The notes under the pieces: generated by a model | Seen by the model: only the letters and a program-made list of their open reading frames with translations | Database searches by the model: none | What the model was told of the DNA's origin: nothing | Part shown: positions 55,906 to 64,000 of the stretch, piece by piece | How the letters are laid out: the number at the start of each line of letters is the position of its first letter | Numbering within the stretch: the stretch's first letter is position 1 | Program-made: the position numbers and the translations under genes | Assembly (NCBI GenBank): GCA_013177825.1 | Contig: JABLXX010000005.1 | Coordinates: forward strand, 186,001 to 250,000 | Direction: 5' to 3' | From: Syntrophaceae bacterium | GTDB taxonomy: Bacteria > Desulfobacterota > Syntrophia > Syntrophales > PHBD01 | DNA length: 64,000 bases

Positions 55906-57771
55906 TCAGGCGGCAAAGCATTCCTCGGGGATATCGATCATGGAGAGATCCCCGCTCCGGATGGACTTCACCGCCGCTTCCACTTCGGGCAGAACGTGTT
56001 TTATGAAGTATGTCGCCGCAGCGATTTTTCCGACATAGAAGGCGGCATCGGCATGGTCTCCGGACAGCGAGGCGAGGGTCTTTGCCGTCACCGGCTCCGT
56101 CCCTTTCCAGCCGCACAGGTTTTCCAGCCTTTCCTGGGCCACTCCCGCCTCCCAGAGGAGCAGCCAGGCCATGACAACCTTTCCCATCATCATGAGGAAC
56201 GGATAGGCGTTACCGACGGGTATCAGATACTTTCCCGACCCGGCGCTTTCGGAAAAGTACGCCGCCGTCTCCACCAGGACGTTTACCGCCCGCCTGACAT
56301 CATCGGCCATCGCTTTCAGGGCGGGGTTCTCCCCGTATCGATCCGCCGAAGCGTTCATCTCGCCGACCAGGCCCAGAAAGCAGAGCCCCTTCTTGAGCCC
56401 CAGTTTTCTCCCGACGAGATCCAGCGCCTGGATGCCGTTGGCTCCTTCATAGATCGACGCGATCTTCACATCCCTCAGGAACTGTTCCACGGGGTATTCG
56501 GCACAGTAGCCGTACCCTCCGTAAACCTGGACTGCGAGTTCCGTAACCCGGAAGGCCATGTCGGAGCAATAGGCCTTGCAGATCGGCGTCAGGATCTCCA
56601 CGATCCCCATGCGCTTTTCGCGCTCTTCCTCCGTCTCGCAGGCATGGGCCAGATCGAGGCAGTAGGCGGCGTAGTACGTCAGCACCCGAAACCCCTCCAC
56701 GTGAGCCTTCATCCACAGGAGCATCCGGCGAATGTCGGCATGACGGATGATCGGGACCCGGGGGGCCTCGGGGTTCCGGACGTCGCTGAGCGAGGAGCCC
56801 TGGATGCGTTCCCTGGCGTATTGGAGTGCGTGAAGATAAGCGATGCTCCCCGCAGACAGTGACTGGATTCCCACACCGATTCGGGATTCGTTCATGAGCT
56901 GGAACATGATCCTGATTCCCTGGCGCTCCTCGCCCAGGAGCTCGGCGTAGCAGTCGCCGTTGTCTCCCATGTTCATGATGCAGGTGGCACTCCCGTGCAG
57001 CCCCATCTTCTCCTCGATGCCGCCGATGGTGTAGTCGTTGCGGCGGCCCAGGGACCCGTCTTCACGGACCAGGTACTTGGGGACCAGAAAGATGGAAATG
57101 CCCCCGGTCCCCGGAGGGTCTCCCTCGATCCGGGCCAGGACGGGGTGGATGATATTCGTAACCAGGTCGTGGTCGCCGCAGGTGATGAACTGTTTCGTCC
57201 CCTGAAGGCGGAACGTCCCGTCGGGTTGACGCACGGCCTTTGTCCTCAGACTTCCCACGTCGGTACCTGCCCCCGGCTCCGTCAGGGCCATGGACCCTCC
57301 CCATTCACAGGCGTACATCCTGTCCATGTATTTTCGCCTCTGCTCCTCCGTTCCGTACACCTCGATCAGATGGGCGGCGCCCTCCGTGATATGGGGATAA
57401 CAGATCATGGCGAAATTATGGATGAACCACTCCTTGGCCGCCGAGGCCATCACCAGGGGGAAGCCCTGGCCGCCCGCCTCCGGCGACACGCTCATGGTGC
57501 CCCAACCGCCTTCCCGGTAGAGTCGAAACGGCCGGTGGAAGCACGCGGGCACCCGTACCTCTCCGTTTTCGAGCCTGCATCCCACCCGGTCGCCTTCCGC
57601 CAGTGTCGGGAAAAGCACCTCCGTTCCGAACTTCTCGCCTTCCGCCAGAACCATGTCAAAGGTCTCCCGCGAAAAGTCCGCGAATTTTTTCGTCCGGAAG
57701 AGGTTTTCAACCTGGAGCAATTCGTAAAGAACAAATTTCTGATCCCTTGCGTCTACAATCAAACCGGCCAT
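55906..57771 (-). CDS. Large acyl-CoA dehydrogenase (~620 aa type)
   Basis: The 621-aa protein has the acyl-CoA dehydrogenase fold with MALTEPGAGTDVGSLRTKA and GVGIQSLSAGSIAYLHALQYARERIQG. The catalytic-base segment is ASIYEGANGIQALDLVGRKL (Glu in YEG). A ~150-residue C-terminal extension of the PF12806 type follows. Such long forms oxidise acyl-CoA or dicarboxylic acyl-CoA with FAD. Electrons would go to ETF, not present here. It lies between the ligase and the enoyl-CoA hydratase, 85 bp from the latter. Confidence 0.92.
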   Translation of the reverse strand: MAGLIVDARDQKFVLYELLQVENLFRTKKFADFSRETFDMVLAEGEKFGTEVLFPTLAEGDRVGCRLENGEVRVPACFHRPFRLYREGGWGTMSVSPEAGGQGFPLVMASAAKEWFIHNFAMICYPHITEGAAHLIEVYGTEEQRRKYMDRMYACEWGGSMALTEPGAGTDVGSLRTKAVRQPDGTFRLQGTKQFITCGDHDLVTNIIHPVLARIEGDPPGTGGISIFLVPKYLVREDGSLGRRNDYTIGGIEEKMGLHGSATCIMNMGDNGDCYAELLGEERQGIRIMFQLMNESRIGVGIQSLSAGSIAYLHALQYARERIQGSSLSDVRNPEAPRVPIIRHADIRRMLLWMKAHVEGFRVLTYYAAYCLDLAHACETEEEREKRMGIVEILTPICKAYCSDMAFRVTELAVQVYGGYGYCAEYPVEQFLRDVKIASIYEGANGIQALDLVGRKLGLKKGLCFLGLVGEMNASADRYGENPALKAMADDVRRAVNVLVETAAYFSESAGSGKYLIPVGNAYPFLMMMGKVVMAWLLLWEAGVAQERLENLCGWKGTEPVTAKTLASLSGDHADAAFYVGKIAAATYFIKHVLPEVEAAVKSIRSGDLSMIDIPEECFAA

Positions 57772-57856
57772 ATCTTTTCTTTCTCCCTTGACGTCGCCCT
57801 GCGGGCCCGTCCTCTTTCAGGTCGGAGAGAAGAACCGGCGGACGGGATGAAACCCC

Positions 57857-58642
57857 TCACCTGCGCCGGAACACGGGAAACCGTTTCTCCACGAAGGCGC
57901 CCGCCCCCTCCCTGATGTCTTCCGTCATGAACAGGTCGGCGACCAGCCCCGCCTCGAAAACAAGGCCATCCTCCAGAGACATTTCCACCCCCTCATTGAT
58001 GGCCCTCTTTCCCGCCTCGACGGCGAGTGGGGCGTTGGCGAGAATGCTGCCGGCCAGTTTTTTCGCTTCAGCAAGGAGATCCGCCGCCGGAACGACTTTT
58101 TCCAACAGCCCCATTTGAAAGGCATCCCGGGCACTGAAGAAATCACCCGACAGGACCATCCATTTGGCCCTTCCTTTCCCCAGCAGCCTGGCCAGCCGCT
58201 GGGTGCCGCCCGCCCCGGGGATCAGTCCCAGCTTGACCTCCGGAACGCCAATGATGACATTGTCGGCGGCGATCCGGATGTCGCAGGCGGCGGCCAGCTC
58301 ACAGCCGCCCCCGAGGGCCAGGCCGTTGATGGCGGCGATGACGACCAGGCGCGAGTTCTCGATCTTCGAGAAGCAGTCCTGCATGCCCCTGGCTCCCTCG
58401 AAAACCGCGTCCCGGTGACCGATGATGTCCTTGAATCCCTTGATGTCCGCACCGGCGACGAACGCCTTTCCGCCTCCGCCGGTGAGAATGGCCACGCCGA
58501 TCTCCGTGCGGAGCTCCAGTTCATCAAACACCGCACCGAGCTCTTCGACGACCGGCCGGCTCAGGGCATTCATCTTCGGGTTGCTGATCGTCACCATCGC
58601 CAGACGGCCTTCCACTTCATACGTCACGTGCGTTCTCTCCAC
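57857..58642 (-). CDS. Enoyl-CoA hydratase/isomerase (GTG start)
   Basis: A GAGGAGGAG sits before a GTG at 58642; the ATG upstream is non-coding in context. The 261-aa protein has the crotonase signatures AFVAGADIKGF (oxyanion hole), NGLALGGGCELAAACD with the first catalytic Glu, and GVPEVKLGLIPGAGGTQRL with the second. It hydrates trans-2-enoyl-CoA. Gly-rich loops and length are normal. Confidence 0.95.
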   Translation of the reverse strand: MERTHVTYEVEGRLAMVTISNPKMNALSRPVVEELGAVFDELELRTEIGVAILTGGGGKAFVAGADIKGFKDIIGHRDAVFEGARGMQDCFSKIENSRLVVIAAINGLALGGGCELAAACDIRIAADNVIIGVPEVKLGLIPGAGGTQRLARLLGKGRAKWMVLSGDFFSARDAFQMGLLEKVVPAADLLAEAKKLAGSILANAPLAVEAGKRAINEGVEMSLEDGLVFEAGLVADLFMTEDIREGAGAFVEKRFPVFRRR

Positions 58643-58785
58643 GTTCGGACTCCTCCTCTTTTCTTCGGTTCCGCCTGCAGCCGCTCTCCCCGGCTCGCCG
58701 GTACATCGAACGGTAAAGGATGCAGAGCAATGGAGCAGACGGATGTCTTTCAACGGCCCGCCAATGACGTCATCTTCCCGGGCTG

Positions 58786-58900
58786 TTCAAGAATGTCTGC
58801 ATGCGAGGCCCCCGAAGTCCCGAGCCGCGAGGCGTACTTTTTCGTACGTCGAGCGGCAAGGGACGAGGGAAACGAAGCAGACGGGCATTTTTCAACGGCC
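58786..58900. repeat. Dispersed intergenic repeat, copy 2
   Basis: About 115 bp similar over its length to 21246-21362. Outer ends are imperfect inverted repeats (gttcaagaatgtctgc and gcagacgggcatttttcaac), and an inner CGTAC hairpin (58832-58849) is present. It lies in the gap between the hydratase and the dehydrogenase. Confidence 0.8.
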
Positions 58901-58905
58901 TTGGG

Positions 58906-60039
58906 CTATAGCTCGAGACGGACCGCCACCCTCTCCCTGTGCACATCGCCATGTCCCAGCTGGAGGTCCCCCGTCATGGACCGTTTATGGTAGAGGTGCA
59001 TGTCATGTTCTTTGGTAAAGCCGATGCCCCCGAAAATCTGGTGCCCCTGGAGCGTGACCCGCCGGAACGCCTCCCCGATCCGCGCCTTGGCCATGGCCGC
59101 CTCCATCCCGGCCTCCATGCCCTCGCTGATTTTCCACGCGGCCTTGTACAGAAGGTAGCGGGAGCCGTGAATGTCCATCCACATGTCGGCCAGGTAGTGC
59201 TGAATGGCCTGGAAACTGCCGATGGGATGGTTGAACTGTACCCTTTCCCGGGCATACCGGAGGCTCATCTCCAGGACCGCCTGCGCGCCGCCGATCATCT
59301 CGGCGCACAGGACTACGGAGGCCTTCTCCAGCGTATTCTCCACGACCGGCCATCCCAGGTCCGACTTCCCGAGAACGCTGTCTTTTGGCACCCGGACATC
59401 TTTAAACAACAATTCACACTGCCGGTCCCGAACCAGCGTCTTGAGGCCTGTTTTCTGGATTCCCGGGACTCCGTTTTTCACCACGAAAACGGTGATGCCG
59501 TCCCCGGCGTTCTCCCCGTGGCCGGTTCGCCCCACCCACAGTATGGAGTCGGCATGCTCCCCGTATGGAACAAAGAGCTTGACGCCACCGAGACGGAATT
59601 CGTCTCCGGCAGGGGTCGCACCGGCCATTATGGAGGAGGCGTCCCCGTTGGAATCCGGCTCGGCAAGGGCCATCGTCATCAGATGTTCACCCCTGGCGAT
59701 TGCCGGCAGGATCGCTTTCTTCTGTGCCTCGCTTCCCGCCGCCAGAACCGGCAGGGCGCCCAGAACAACCGTTGAGAAAAACGGCCCCGGACAGATATGG
59801 AACCCCATCACCTCGAACAGGACTGTCAGATCCAGGAATGAGCCGCCGCTGCCTCCGTATTCTTCCGGGATGATCAGTCCCATCCATCCGAGCCCCGCCA
59901 TCTTTCGCCACAACTCCGGAGGATACGCCTCGCCGGTTTCTTCGAATTCCCGCACCCGTTCCCTGGGGCATTCCCGAGCCAGAAAATCGCGGGCCGATTC
60001 CTGGAGCAGCTTCTGTTCCACGGTCAGATCAAAGTCCAT
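58906..60039 (-). CDS. Acyl-CoA dehydrogenase, ~377-aa subunit
   Basis: The 377-aa protein has the N-terminal FDLTVEQKLLQESARDFLARECP, the FAD site LAEPDSNGD and the C-terminal GHQIFGGIGFTKEHDMHLYHKR. Residues around the usual catalytic Glu do not match the YEGT pattern. The neighbour 60076-61272, 36 bp away, is a second dehydrogenase. This resembles heteromeric alpha2-beta2 dehydrogenases such as PimC/PimD or actinobacterial FadE pairs. Electrons leave through FAD to ETF. Confidence 0.9.
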   Translation of the reverse strand: MDFDLTVEQKLLQESARDFLARECPRERVREFEETGEAYPPELWRKMAGLGWMGLIIPEEYGGSGGSFLDLTVLFEVMGFHICPGPFFSTVVLGALPVLAAGSEAQKKAILPAIARGEHLMTMALAEPDSNGDASSIMAGATPAGDEFRLGGVKLFVPYGEHADSILWVGRTGHGENAGDGITVFVVKNGVPGIQKTGLKTLVRDRQCELLFKDVRVPKDSVLGKSDLGWPVVENTLEKASVVLCAEMIGGAQAVLEMSLRYARERVQFNHPIGSFQAIQHYLADMWMDIHGSRYLLYKAAWKISEGMEAGMEAAMAKARIGEAFRRVTLQGHQIFGGIGFTKEHDMHLYHKRSMTGDLQLGHGDVHRERVAVRLEL

Positions 60040-60075
60040 GACGTCACCCCTGTATTCATTCCTGTAATCGGCATG

Positions 60076-61272
60076 TCACTTTCGCGGCATCCCCAACCCC
60101 CGGGTGGCGATGATCCCCCGCTGCACCTCGGACGTACCGGCCCCGATGGCCCCGGAGATGGAATCCATGTATCCGAGGTTCATCAATCCCCGCAGTGGCG
60201 CCCACTTGGAGCCCCGTTCCAACTGGCCGCAGGGTCCCAGGATTTCCATGGCCGTCCCGGCAAGCCGGCGGCTGAGCTCCGTTCCGAACAGCTTCAGCGC
60301 CGAGGCTTCCGGTTCCGGGGCCTGCCCCCGATCCATCATCCAGGCGGTCCTCCAGTAAAACCCGTACAGTGTCTCGATCTCGATGGCCATGGCCGCCAGT
60401 TTGTTCCGGATCAGCGGATCTTTTCCCATGGTCATTCCCTGCCGCTTCGTCTCCTTCACATAGAGGACAAGCTCCTCCAAAACCCGCCGGAACGCCCCCA
60501 TCCCGACGAAAAGCCGCTCGTACTGCAGGGCAAGCATGACGCAGTAAAATCCCTGGTTGATCTGGCCGACAACATTTTTCTTGGGGACACGGACATCGTC
60601 GAAGAACACCTCGTTGAAGGAGTGGATGCCGCAAATATTGATGATGGGACGGATGGTGATGCCCGGGGTCCGGTTGTCTACGAGCATCAGGGTCTCCCCC
60701 CTGTACCTCGCCGCATTCATGTCCGTCTTGGCCAGCACCCACCCGTAATCGGCAATGTGGGCGCCGCTGCTCCATATCTTCTGGCCGTTGAGGACAAACG
60801 CATCCCCGTCATCGTCGGCCCTTGTTTTTATGGATGCGAGATCGGATCCGGCATTGGGTTCGCTATAGCCCAACCAGAAGCGGAGCTCCCCGGCGGCAAT
60901 CCGCGGCAGCCACTCCTTTTTCATCTCGTCGCTGGCGATGAGCGCCAGGGTCGGAGCGGCGATGGCCGTGGACACGTCGCCGCCCGGCGCCCGGTGATAG
61001 CTCATGACGTCGTCCAGGATGACGTGCCGGGTCATGGAATTCATGCCGCCGCATTCCTTCGGCCAGCCCAGGCTGAGCCATCCTTTCCGGCCCAGCTTGC
61101 GGAGCAGTTCGTCGTACATGTCCTTGAACGACGCCTCGATCCCGGGAAACGTTCCATACCCCGCAGGCCAGTACAGGGCCTTCTCATCCCAGTCGGGCGG
61201 GAGTTCCGTCCGCGCAAAATCCTCGACTTCCTCCCGGAAGGCCTTTTCCTCATCGGTGAAATCAAACCTCAT
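60076..61272 (-). CDS. Acyl-CoA dehydrogenase, ~398-aa subunit
   Basis: The 398-aa protein reads FDFTDEEKAFREEVEDFARTELP at the start, then LGYSEPNAGSDLASIKTRA (FAD/acyl site). The C-terminal segment is ISGAIGAGTSEVQRGIIATRGLGMP, where Ala replaces the Glu of the common YEGTSE motif. The PimC-like segment MTRHVILDDVMSYHRAPGGDVSTAI is typical of large subunits of two-component dehydrogenases. Together with 58906-60039 it probably forms one enzyme. Confidence 0.9.
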   Translation of the reverse strand: MRFDFTDEEKAFREEVEDFARTELPPDWDEKALYWPAGYGTFPGIEASFKDMYDELLRKLGRKGWLSLGWPKECGGMNSMTRHVILDDVMSYHRAPGGDVSTAIAAPTLALIASDEMKKEWLPRIAAGELRFWLGYSEPNAGSDLASIKTRADDDGDAFVLNGQKIWSSGAHIADYGWVLAKTDMNAARYRGETLMLVDNRTPGITIRPIINICGIHSFNEVFFDDVRVPKKNVVGQINQGFYCVMLALQYERLFVGMGAFRRVLEELVLYVKETKRQGMTMGKDPLIRNKLAAMAIEIETLYGFYWRTAWMMDRGQAPEPEASALKLFGTELSRRLAGTAMEILGPCGQLERGSKWAPLRGLMNLGYMDSISGAIGAGTSEVQRGIIATRGLGMPRK

Positions 61273-61383
61273 GTCTTTTCCACCCCCATTGATTGATGAG
61301 CTTCCCTTTTCTCACCGTCAGCGGATTCCCGGAGACGCCCATGATCCCTGTCCGTCCAGGCTTCCCCTATATTGCCCGGGTAT

Positions 61384-62997
61384 TCAGGACTTCTGCGCCG
61401 CGAGATCTTTGTATTGCTTTCTCAGTTCCTTCTTCAGGATCTTGCCGGTCGGGTTGCGTGGAAAGTCCTCCACGATCAGGATGTATTTCGGCACCTTGAA
61501 TCGCGGCAGCTTCGCCCGGCAGTATTCCAGCATCTCCTCTTCCCCGAGCGTTTCTCCAGGCTTGGGGATGATGGCAACCGTCAACACCTCCATCCACTCC
61601 GGATGGGGAATTCCGAAGGCCGCACACTCCGCAACCTTCGGGTGCGTACTGATGAAGAATTCCACACCCGCCGAGGAGATGTTTTCGCCGCCGCTTTTCA
61701 CCATGTCCTTGATCCGGTCCACGAAGAAGACATCGCCATCCTGATTCATCTTCCCCACGTCGCCCGAGTGGAACCAGCCTCCGGCAAAGGTCTCGCGGCT
61801 TTTCTCCTCGTTTCCGAAATAGCCCTTCATGACGCCGGGTCCCCGGAAGACCATTTCTCCCGCCTCTCCGGGCGGGACATCGTTGCCGTTCATGTCCACG
61901 ATTCTCAGCTCGAGTGCGGGGGCCGGCTTTCCGACCCAGTTCATATCCCCGCCGGGGATTTCCCCGATCCGCCGGAAACTCCCGCAGGTCCCCAGCGCGG
62001 TGAGTTCGCTCGACGCATAGAGGGACACCCACTCGACATGGGGAGCAATCCGGTTCCAGTTGACGATCATCTGCTCCGGAATCGTGGCGCCGAAAGAGAC
62101 GCACTTTCTCAGCGACTTCACGTCACTCTCGATCCCCGATATCTGCAACAACCGGTTGTAGAGCGTCGGAGGAAGAACCGTGTACGTCGCCTCGTAGGTT
62201 CGTATCAGCGCCGCGAGCGTTTCAGCCTGGGGCATGTAGACCAGGATGACCGTCCCGGCCAGCATGAGACAGAATGTCGCCACGGCGATGCCACCCGTGT
62301 AAAACAGGGGCAGGGCCTGCAGGCCGATATCGTCCTGCCGGACATCGAGATAATATCCCGTCTGCACGGAAGAGACGGCGGCATGGTAATTCCCGTGCGT
62401 CAGCATGACCCCCTTGGGAAGGGCCTCCGTTCCGCTGGTATAGGTGATGGTGGCGACGTCTTCCGTGTCGATCTCCACCTCCGGCTCCTGATCGGAAGCG
62501 TGATCGAGCAGCTCCGCCATGTCGATCCATCCGTGGGGCTTCTTTTTCAGGCCGGTGACGCCGATGTATCCGGGACGGACGCCGGGCAGACCCGCCAGCA
62601 CAGGATTCATGTGATCGATGAAGGTATCCTCGATGAAGAGGATCTTTGCCCCGGAGTCATTCACGACAAAGCGGATGTCATCCTCCTTGAATGTGACATT
62701 GACGGGCGTGATTGCAGCGCCGATCTTGGCCAGGCCATAGATGAGAAAGAGGAATGCAGGACAGTTCAGGGAATAGACCGCAACCTTGTCACCCTTTCCG
62801 ATGCCCAGGGACAGAAGGCTGTTGGCAACCCGGTTGATCGTCCGGTTCAGTTCATCCCAGGTGTATCGAAAAACCTCGCCGCCGGGGGCGGGAAAGATCA
62901 AGGCCGTCCGGTTCCCGAATCTTTTTGCATTCCTGCGGAAGGCATCGCCCAGGGCAAATCGCCGCAGGAGATTCATTCTTCTGGCTTCCAGTTCCAT
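61384..62997 (-). CDS. AMP-forming acyl-CoA synthetase, copy 2
   Basis: Start set at 62997 after GGAGGGG; an in-frame ATG 33 nt earlier is less favoured. The 537-aa ANL protein has ITYTSGTEALPKGVMLTH, the DIGLQALPLFYTGGIAVATF substrate pocket, VKSGGENISSAGVEFFI and C-terminal PTGKILKKELRKQY. It activates an acyl acid; comparison with copy 1 (54049) suggests a different chain or ring preference, not deducible here. Note STGLEPLPKG in place of SGTTGxPKG: the second glycine-rich loop is atypical (TSGTEALPKG). Confidence 0.9.
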   Translation of the reverse strand: MELEARRMNLLRRFALGDAFRRNAKRFGNRTALIFPAPGGEVFRYTWDELNRTINRVANSLLSLGIGKGDKVAVYSLNCPAFLFLIYGLAKIGAAITPVNVTFKEDDIRFVVNDSGAKILFIEDTFIDHMNPVLAGLPGVRPGYIGVTGLKKKPHGWIDMAELLDHASDQEPEVEIDTEDVATITYTSGTEALPKGVMLTHGNYHAAVSSVQTGYYLDVRQDDIGLQALPLFYTGGIAVATFCLMLAGTVILVYMPQAETLAALIRTYEATYTVLPPTLYNRLLQISGIESDVKSLRKCVSFGATIPEQMIVNWNRIAPHVEWVSLYASSELTALGTCGSFRRIGEIPGGDMNWVGKPAPALELRIVDMNGNDVPPGEAGEMVFRGPGVMKGYFGNEEKSRETFAGGWFHSGDVGKMNQDGDVFFVDRIKDMVKSGGENISSAGVEFFISTHPKVAECAAFGIPHPEWMEVLTVAIIPKPGETLGEEEMLEYCRAKLPRFKVPKYILIVEDFPRNPTGKILKKELRKQYKDLAAQKS

Positions 62998-63155
62998 ACG
63001 CACCCCTCCATGACCTGCTGGGGAAATCATGTGGAATGTCCGAGATGCTCGATTGGGAAAGGAGATCCCGCCGGATGTTCAGCCCTGCCTTTTTAAAAAA
63101 TGGTTGCCCCGTCTTGCGTTTATCTGCCCCGCTCGCAGGCGGAAGAATTCGTCGT

Positions 63156-64000
63156 TTACAGGTTTCTTCCCGCATGGAACCCCTCATGGATCGCTTCAAA
63201 GGCCTTCCGGGGAGACTTGGCGTCCCCGATGATCAACACGTCCCCGCCCAATCCCTTCCAGGCACCGTTCGGGCGAACCGAGCGCGTTCCGCAGGCAAGA
63301 ACGACCGTCCGGCAACGGATCACTTCCATCGCTCCATTCCGGGATACGACCAGTCCCTCCGGAGTCATCCTTTCGGCTTTGGTCCCCGTTCTGATCTCGA
63401 TCCCGCAGCGTTTCAGCATCCGCAGCGCGACCCAGCGCGTGGAGATCCCCATGTCGGCGGCAATCCGCGGCAGCATCTCGACAATCGTCACTTTTCCCGA
63501 CGTCTTCGTGGCCAGGTCCCGCAACGTATCCGTGTCTTCCGCTCCCGAGAGGAAGAGAAACCGCAGGGTCTGCGCATCGATCGTTCCCGCTTTCGCCATG
63601 TGAAGGGCCGTCTCCACGCCGACGGCCCCGCCCCCAATGATCACGATCTCTTCCCCCAGGGGAGGCACGTTCTGCAGTGCATCCCAGGCCTGAACGACAT
63701 GGCCGTGTTCCATGCCCTCGATGTCGGGCCGGACGGGAGATCCGCCGGTGGCGACAACGACGGCGTCGGGCCGGTTCTCCCGGATCAGACGTCTGCTCAC
63801 CGTTTTGCCCGTCCTGATCCTGACTCCCGAGCTTACGGCCTGCCTTCTGAATGCCTCCACGAGGAGCTTGAAATCTCCCTTGCCCTCCGGCGAGCCGGCC
63901 ACGCGGAACTGGCCGCCGAGGCCATCCGACTTTTCATAAAGGGTCACACGATGCCCCGCTGCGGCAGCCGTTTTTGCCGCGGAAAGTCCCGCCGGCCCTC
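63156..64000 (-). CDS. Flavoprotein C-terminal part, 2,4-dienoyl-CoA reductase-like (5' end outside window)
   Basis: The minus-strand frame is open to the window edge and reads GPAGLSAAKTAAAAGHRVTLYEK before the longest in-window ATG. This is the nucleotide-binding half of an Old Yellow Enzyme-type 2,4-dienoyl-CoA reductase (FadH-like). Visible motifs are FAD/NAD-binding GGQFRVAGSPEGKGDF, VVVATGGSPVRPDIEGMEH and VIIGGGAVGVETALHMAKAGTI. The N-terminal FMN/[4Fe-4S] domain lies beyond the window. It should help degrade unsaturated acyl-CoA in this pathway. Identification rests on the visible ~280 residues. Confidence 0.8.
   Translation of the reverse strand, partial: GPAGLSAAKTAAAAGHRVTLYEKSDGLGGQFRVAGSPEGKGDFKLLVEAFRRQAVSSGVRIRTGKTVSRRLIRENRPDAVVVATGGSPVRPDIEGMEHGHVVQAWDALQNVPPLGEEIVIIGGGAVGVETALHMAKAGTIDAQTLRFLFLSGAEDTDTLRDLATKTSGKVTIVEMLPRIAADMGISTRWVALRMLKRCGIEIRTGTKAERMTPEGLVVSRNGAMEVIRCRTVVLACGTRSVRPNGAWKGLGGDVLIIGDAKSPRKAFEAIHEGFHAGRNL

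Overview
The window is high-GC bacterial DNA from an anaerobe, most likely a Desulfobacterota ("deltaproteobacterial", Syntrophus-like) organism. The evidence is indirect: multihaem cytochrome, sigma54/PAS regulators, heterodisulfide-reductase-like Fe-S proteins, MinD ATPases carrying ferredoxin domains, a selenocysteine peroxiredoxin, ADP-forming acyl-CoA synthetase, and many acyl-CoA dehydrogenases and ligases. There is no rRNA. Two tRNA genes are present, Leu(CAA) and Ala(GGC).

Region 1 (1-23.5 kb) is the most unusual part. Two large convergent gene sets meet at a terminator near 10.85 kb. The plus-strand set (0.5-10.8 kb) holds a sigma54/PAS regulator, a tandem rhodanese, a NifX-like protein, an Mrp/NBP35 ATPase, a second NifX-like protein, an IscU-like scaffold, a methyltransferase coupled to it by an ATGA overlap, TrmO/TsaA, an HdrB-type Fe-S protein, a peroxiredoxin whose peroxidatic residue is encoded by an in-frame UGA followed by a SECIS-like hairpin, an MBL-fold enzyme and a ferredoxin. 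The minus-strand set (10.9-23.4 kb) holds two paralogous 693-aa molybdopterin oxidoreductases at its two ends. Between them lie a second sigma54/PAS regulator, a NifX-zinc-ribbon fusion, a DUF5320 protein, another NifX-like protein, two MinD-ferredoxin ATPases, an FmdB-type protein, a radical SAM protein, a second MBL-fold enzyme and a GYD-domain protein. NifX-like proteins, Mrp/MinD ATPases and a sigma54 activator together recall the orange-protein (ORP) loci of Desulfovibrio. This locus adds a sulfur donor, a scaffold, a radical SAM enzyme, a selenoprotein and two Mo enzymes. I read it as an assembly and use pathway for an unidentified metal-sulfur cofactor; that is inference.

Region 2 (23.6-28.3 kb) is iron uptake: two FeoA proteins, FeoB, a FeoB-associated Cys-rich segment fused to an outer-membrane-like protein, and Fur with Fur boxes.

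Region 3 (28.6-40.9 kb) is mixed: two MORN-repeat proteins, a biotin carboxylase-BCCP fusion, an Fe-S/cytochrome b pair without a catalytic subunit, TPR and DUF3617 proteins, a KamA-plus-two-ATP-grasp operon, and Fpg.

Region 4 (41-48.6 kb) is patchy and partly AT-rich: an unknown membrane protein, a long gene-poor stretch, ADP-forming acyl-CoA synthetase, an autoregulated-looking TetR gene, a ThiF-like protein and the two tRNAs.

Region 5 (48.6-64 kb) is acyl-CoA metabolism: 3-hydroxyacyl-CoA dehydrogenase, enoyl-CoA hydratase, three acyl-CoA dehydrogenases, two AMP-forming ligases, a 2,4-dienoyl-CoA-reductase-like flavoprotein cut by the window end, and a TetR regulator, with an HDOD-GAF protein and a QueG-like protein between them.

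All calls were made by reading the sequence. No database search was run, so family names rest on motifs, length and context.
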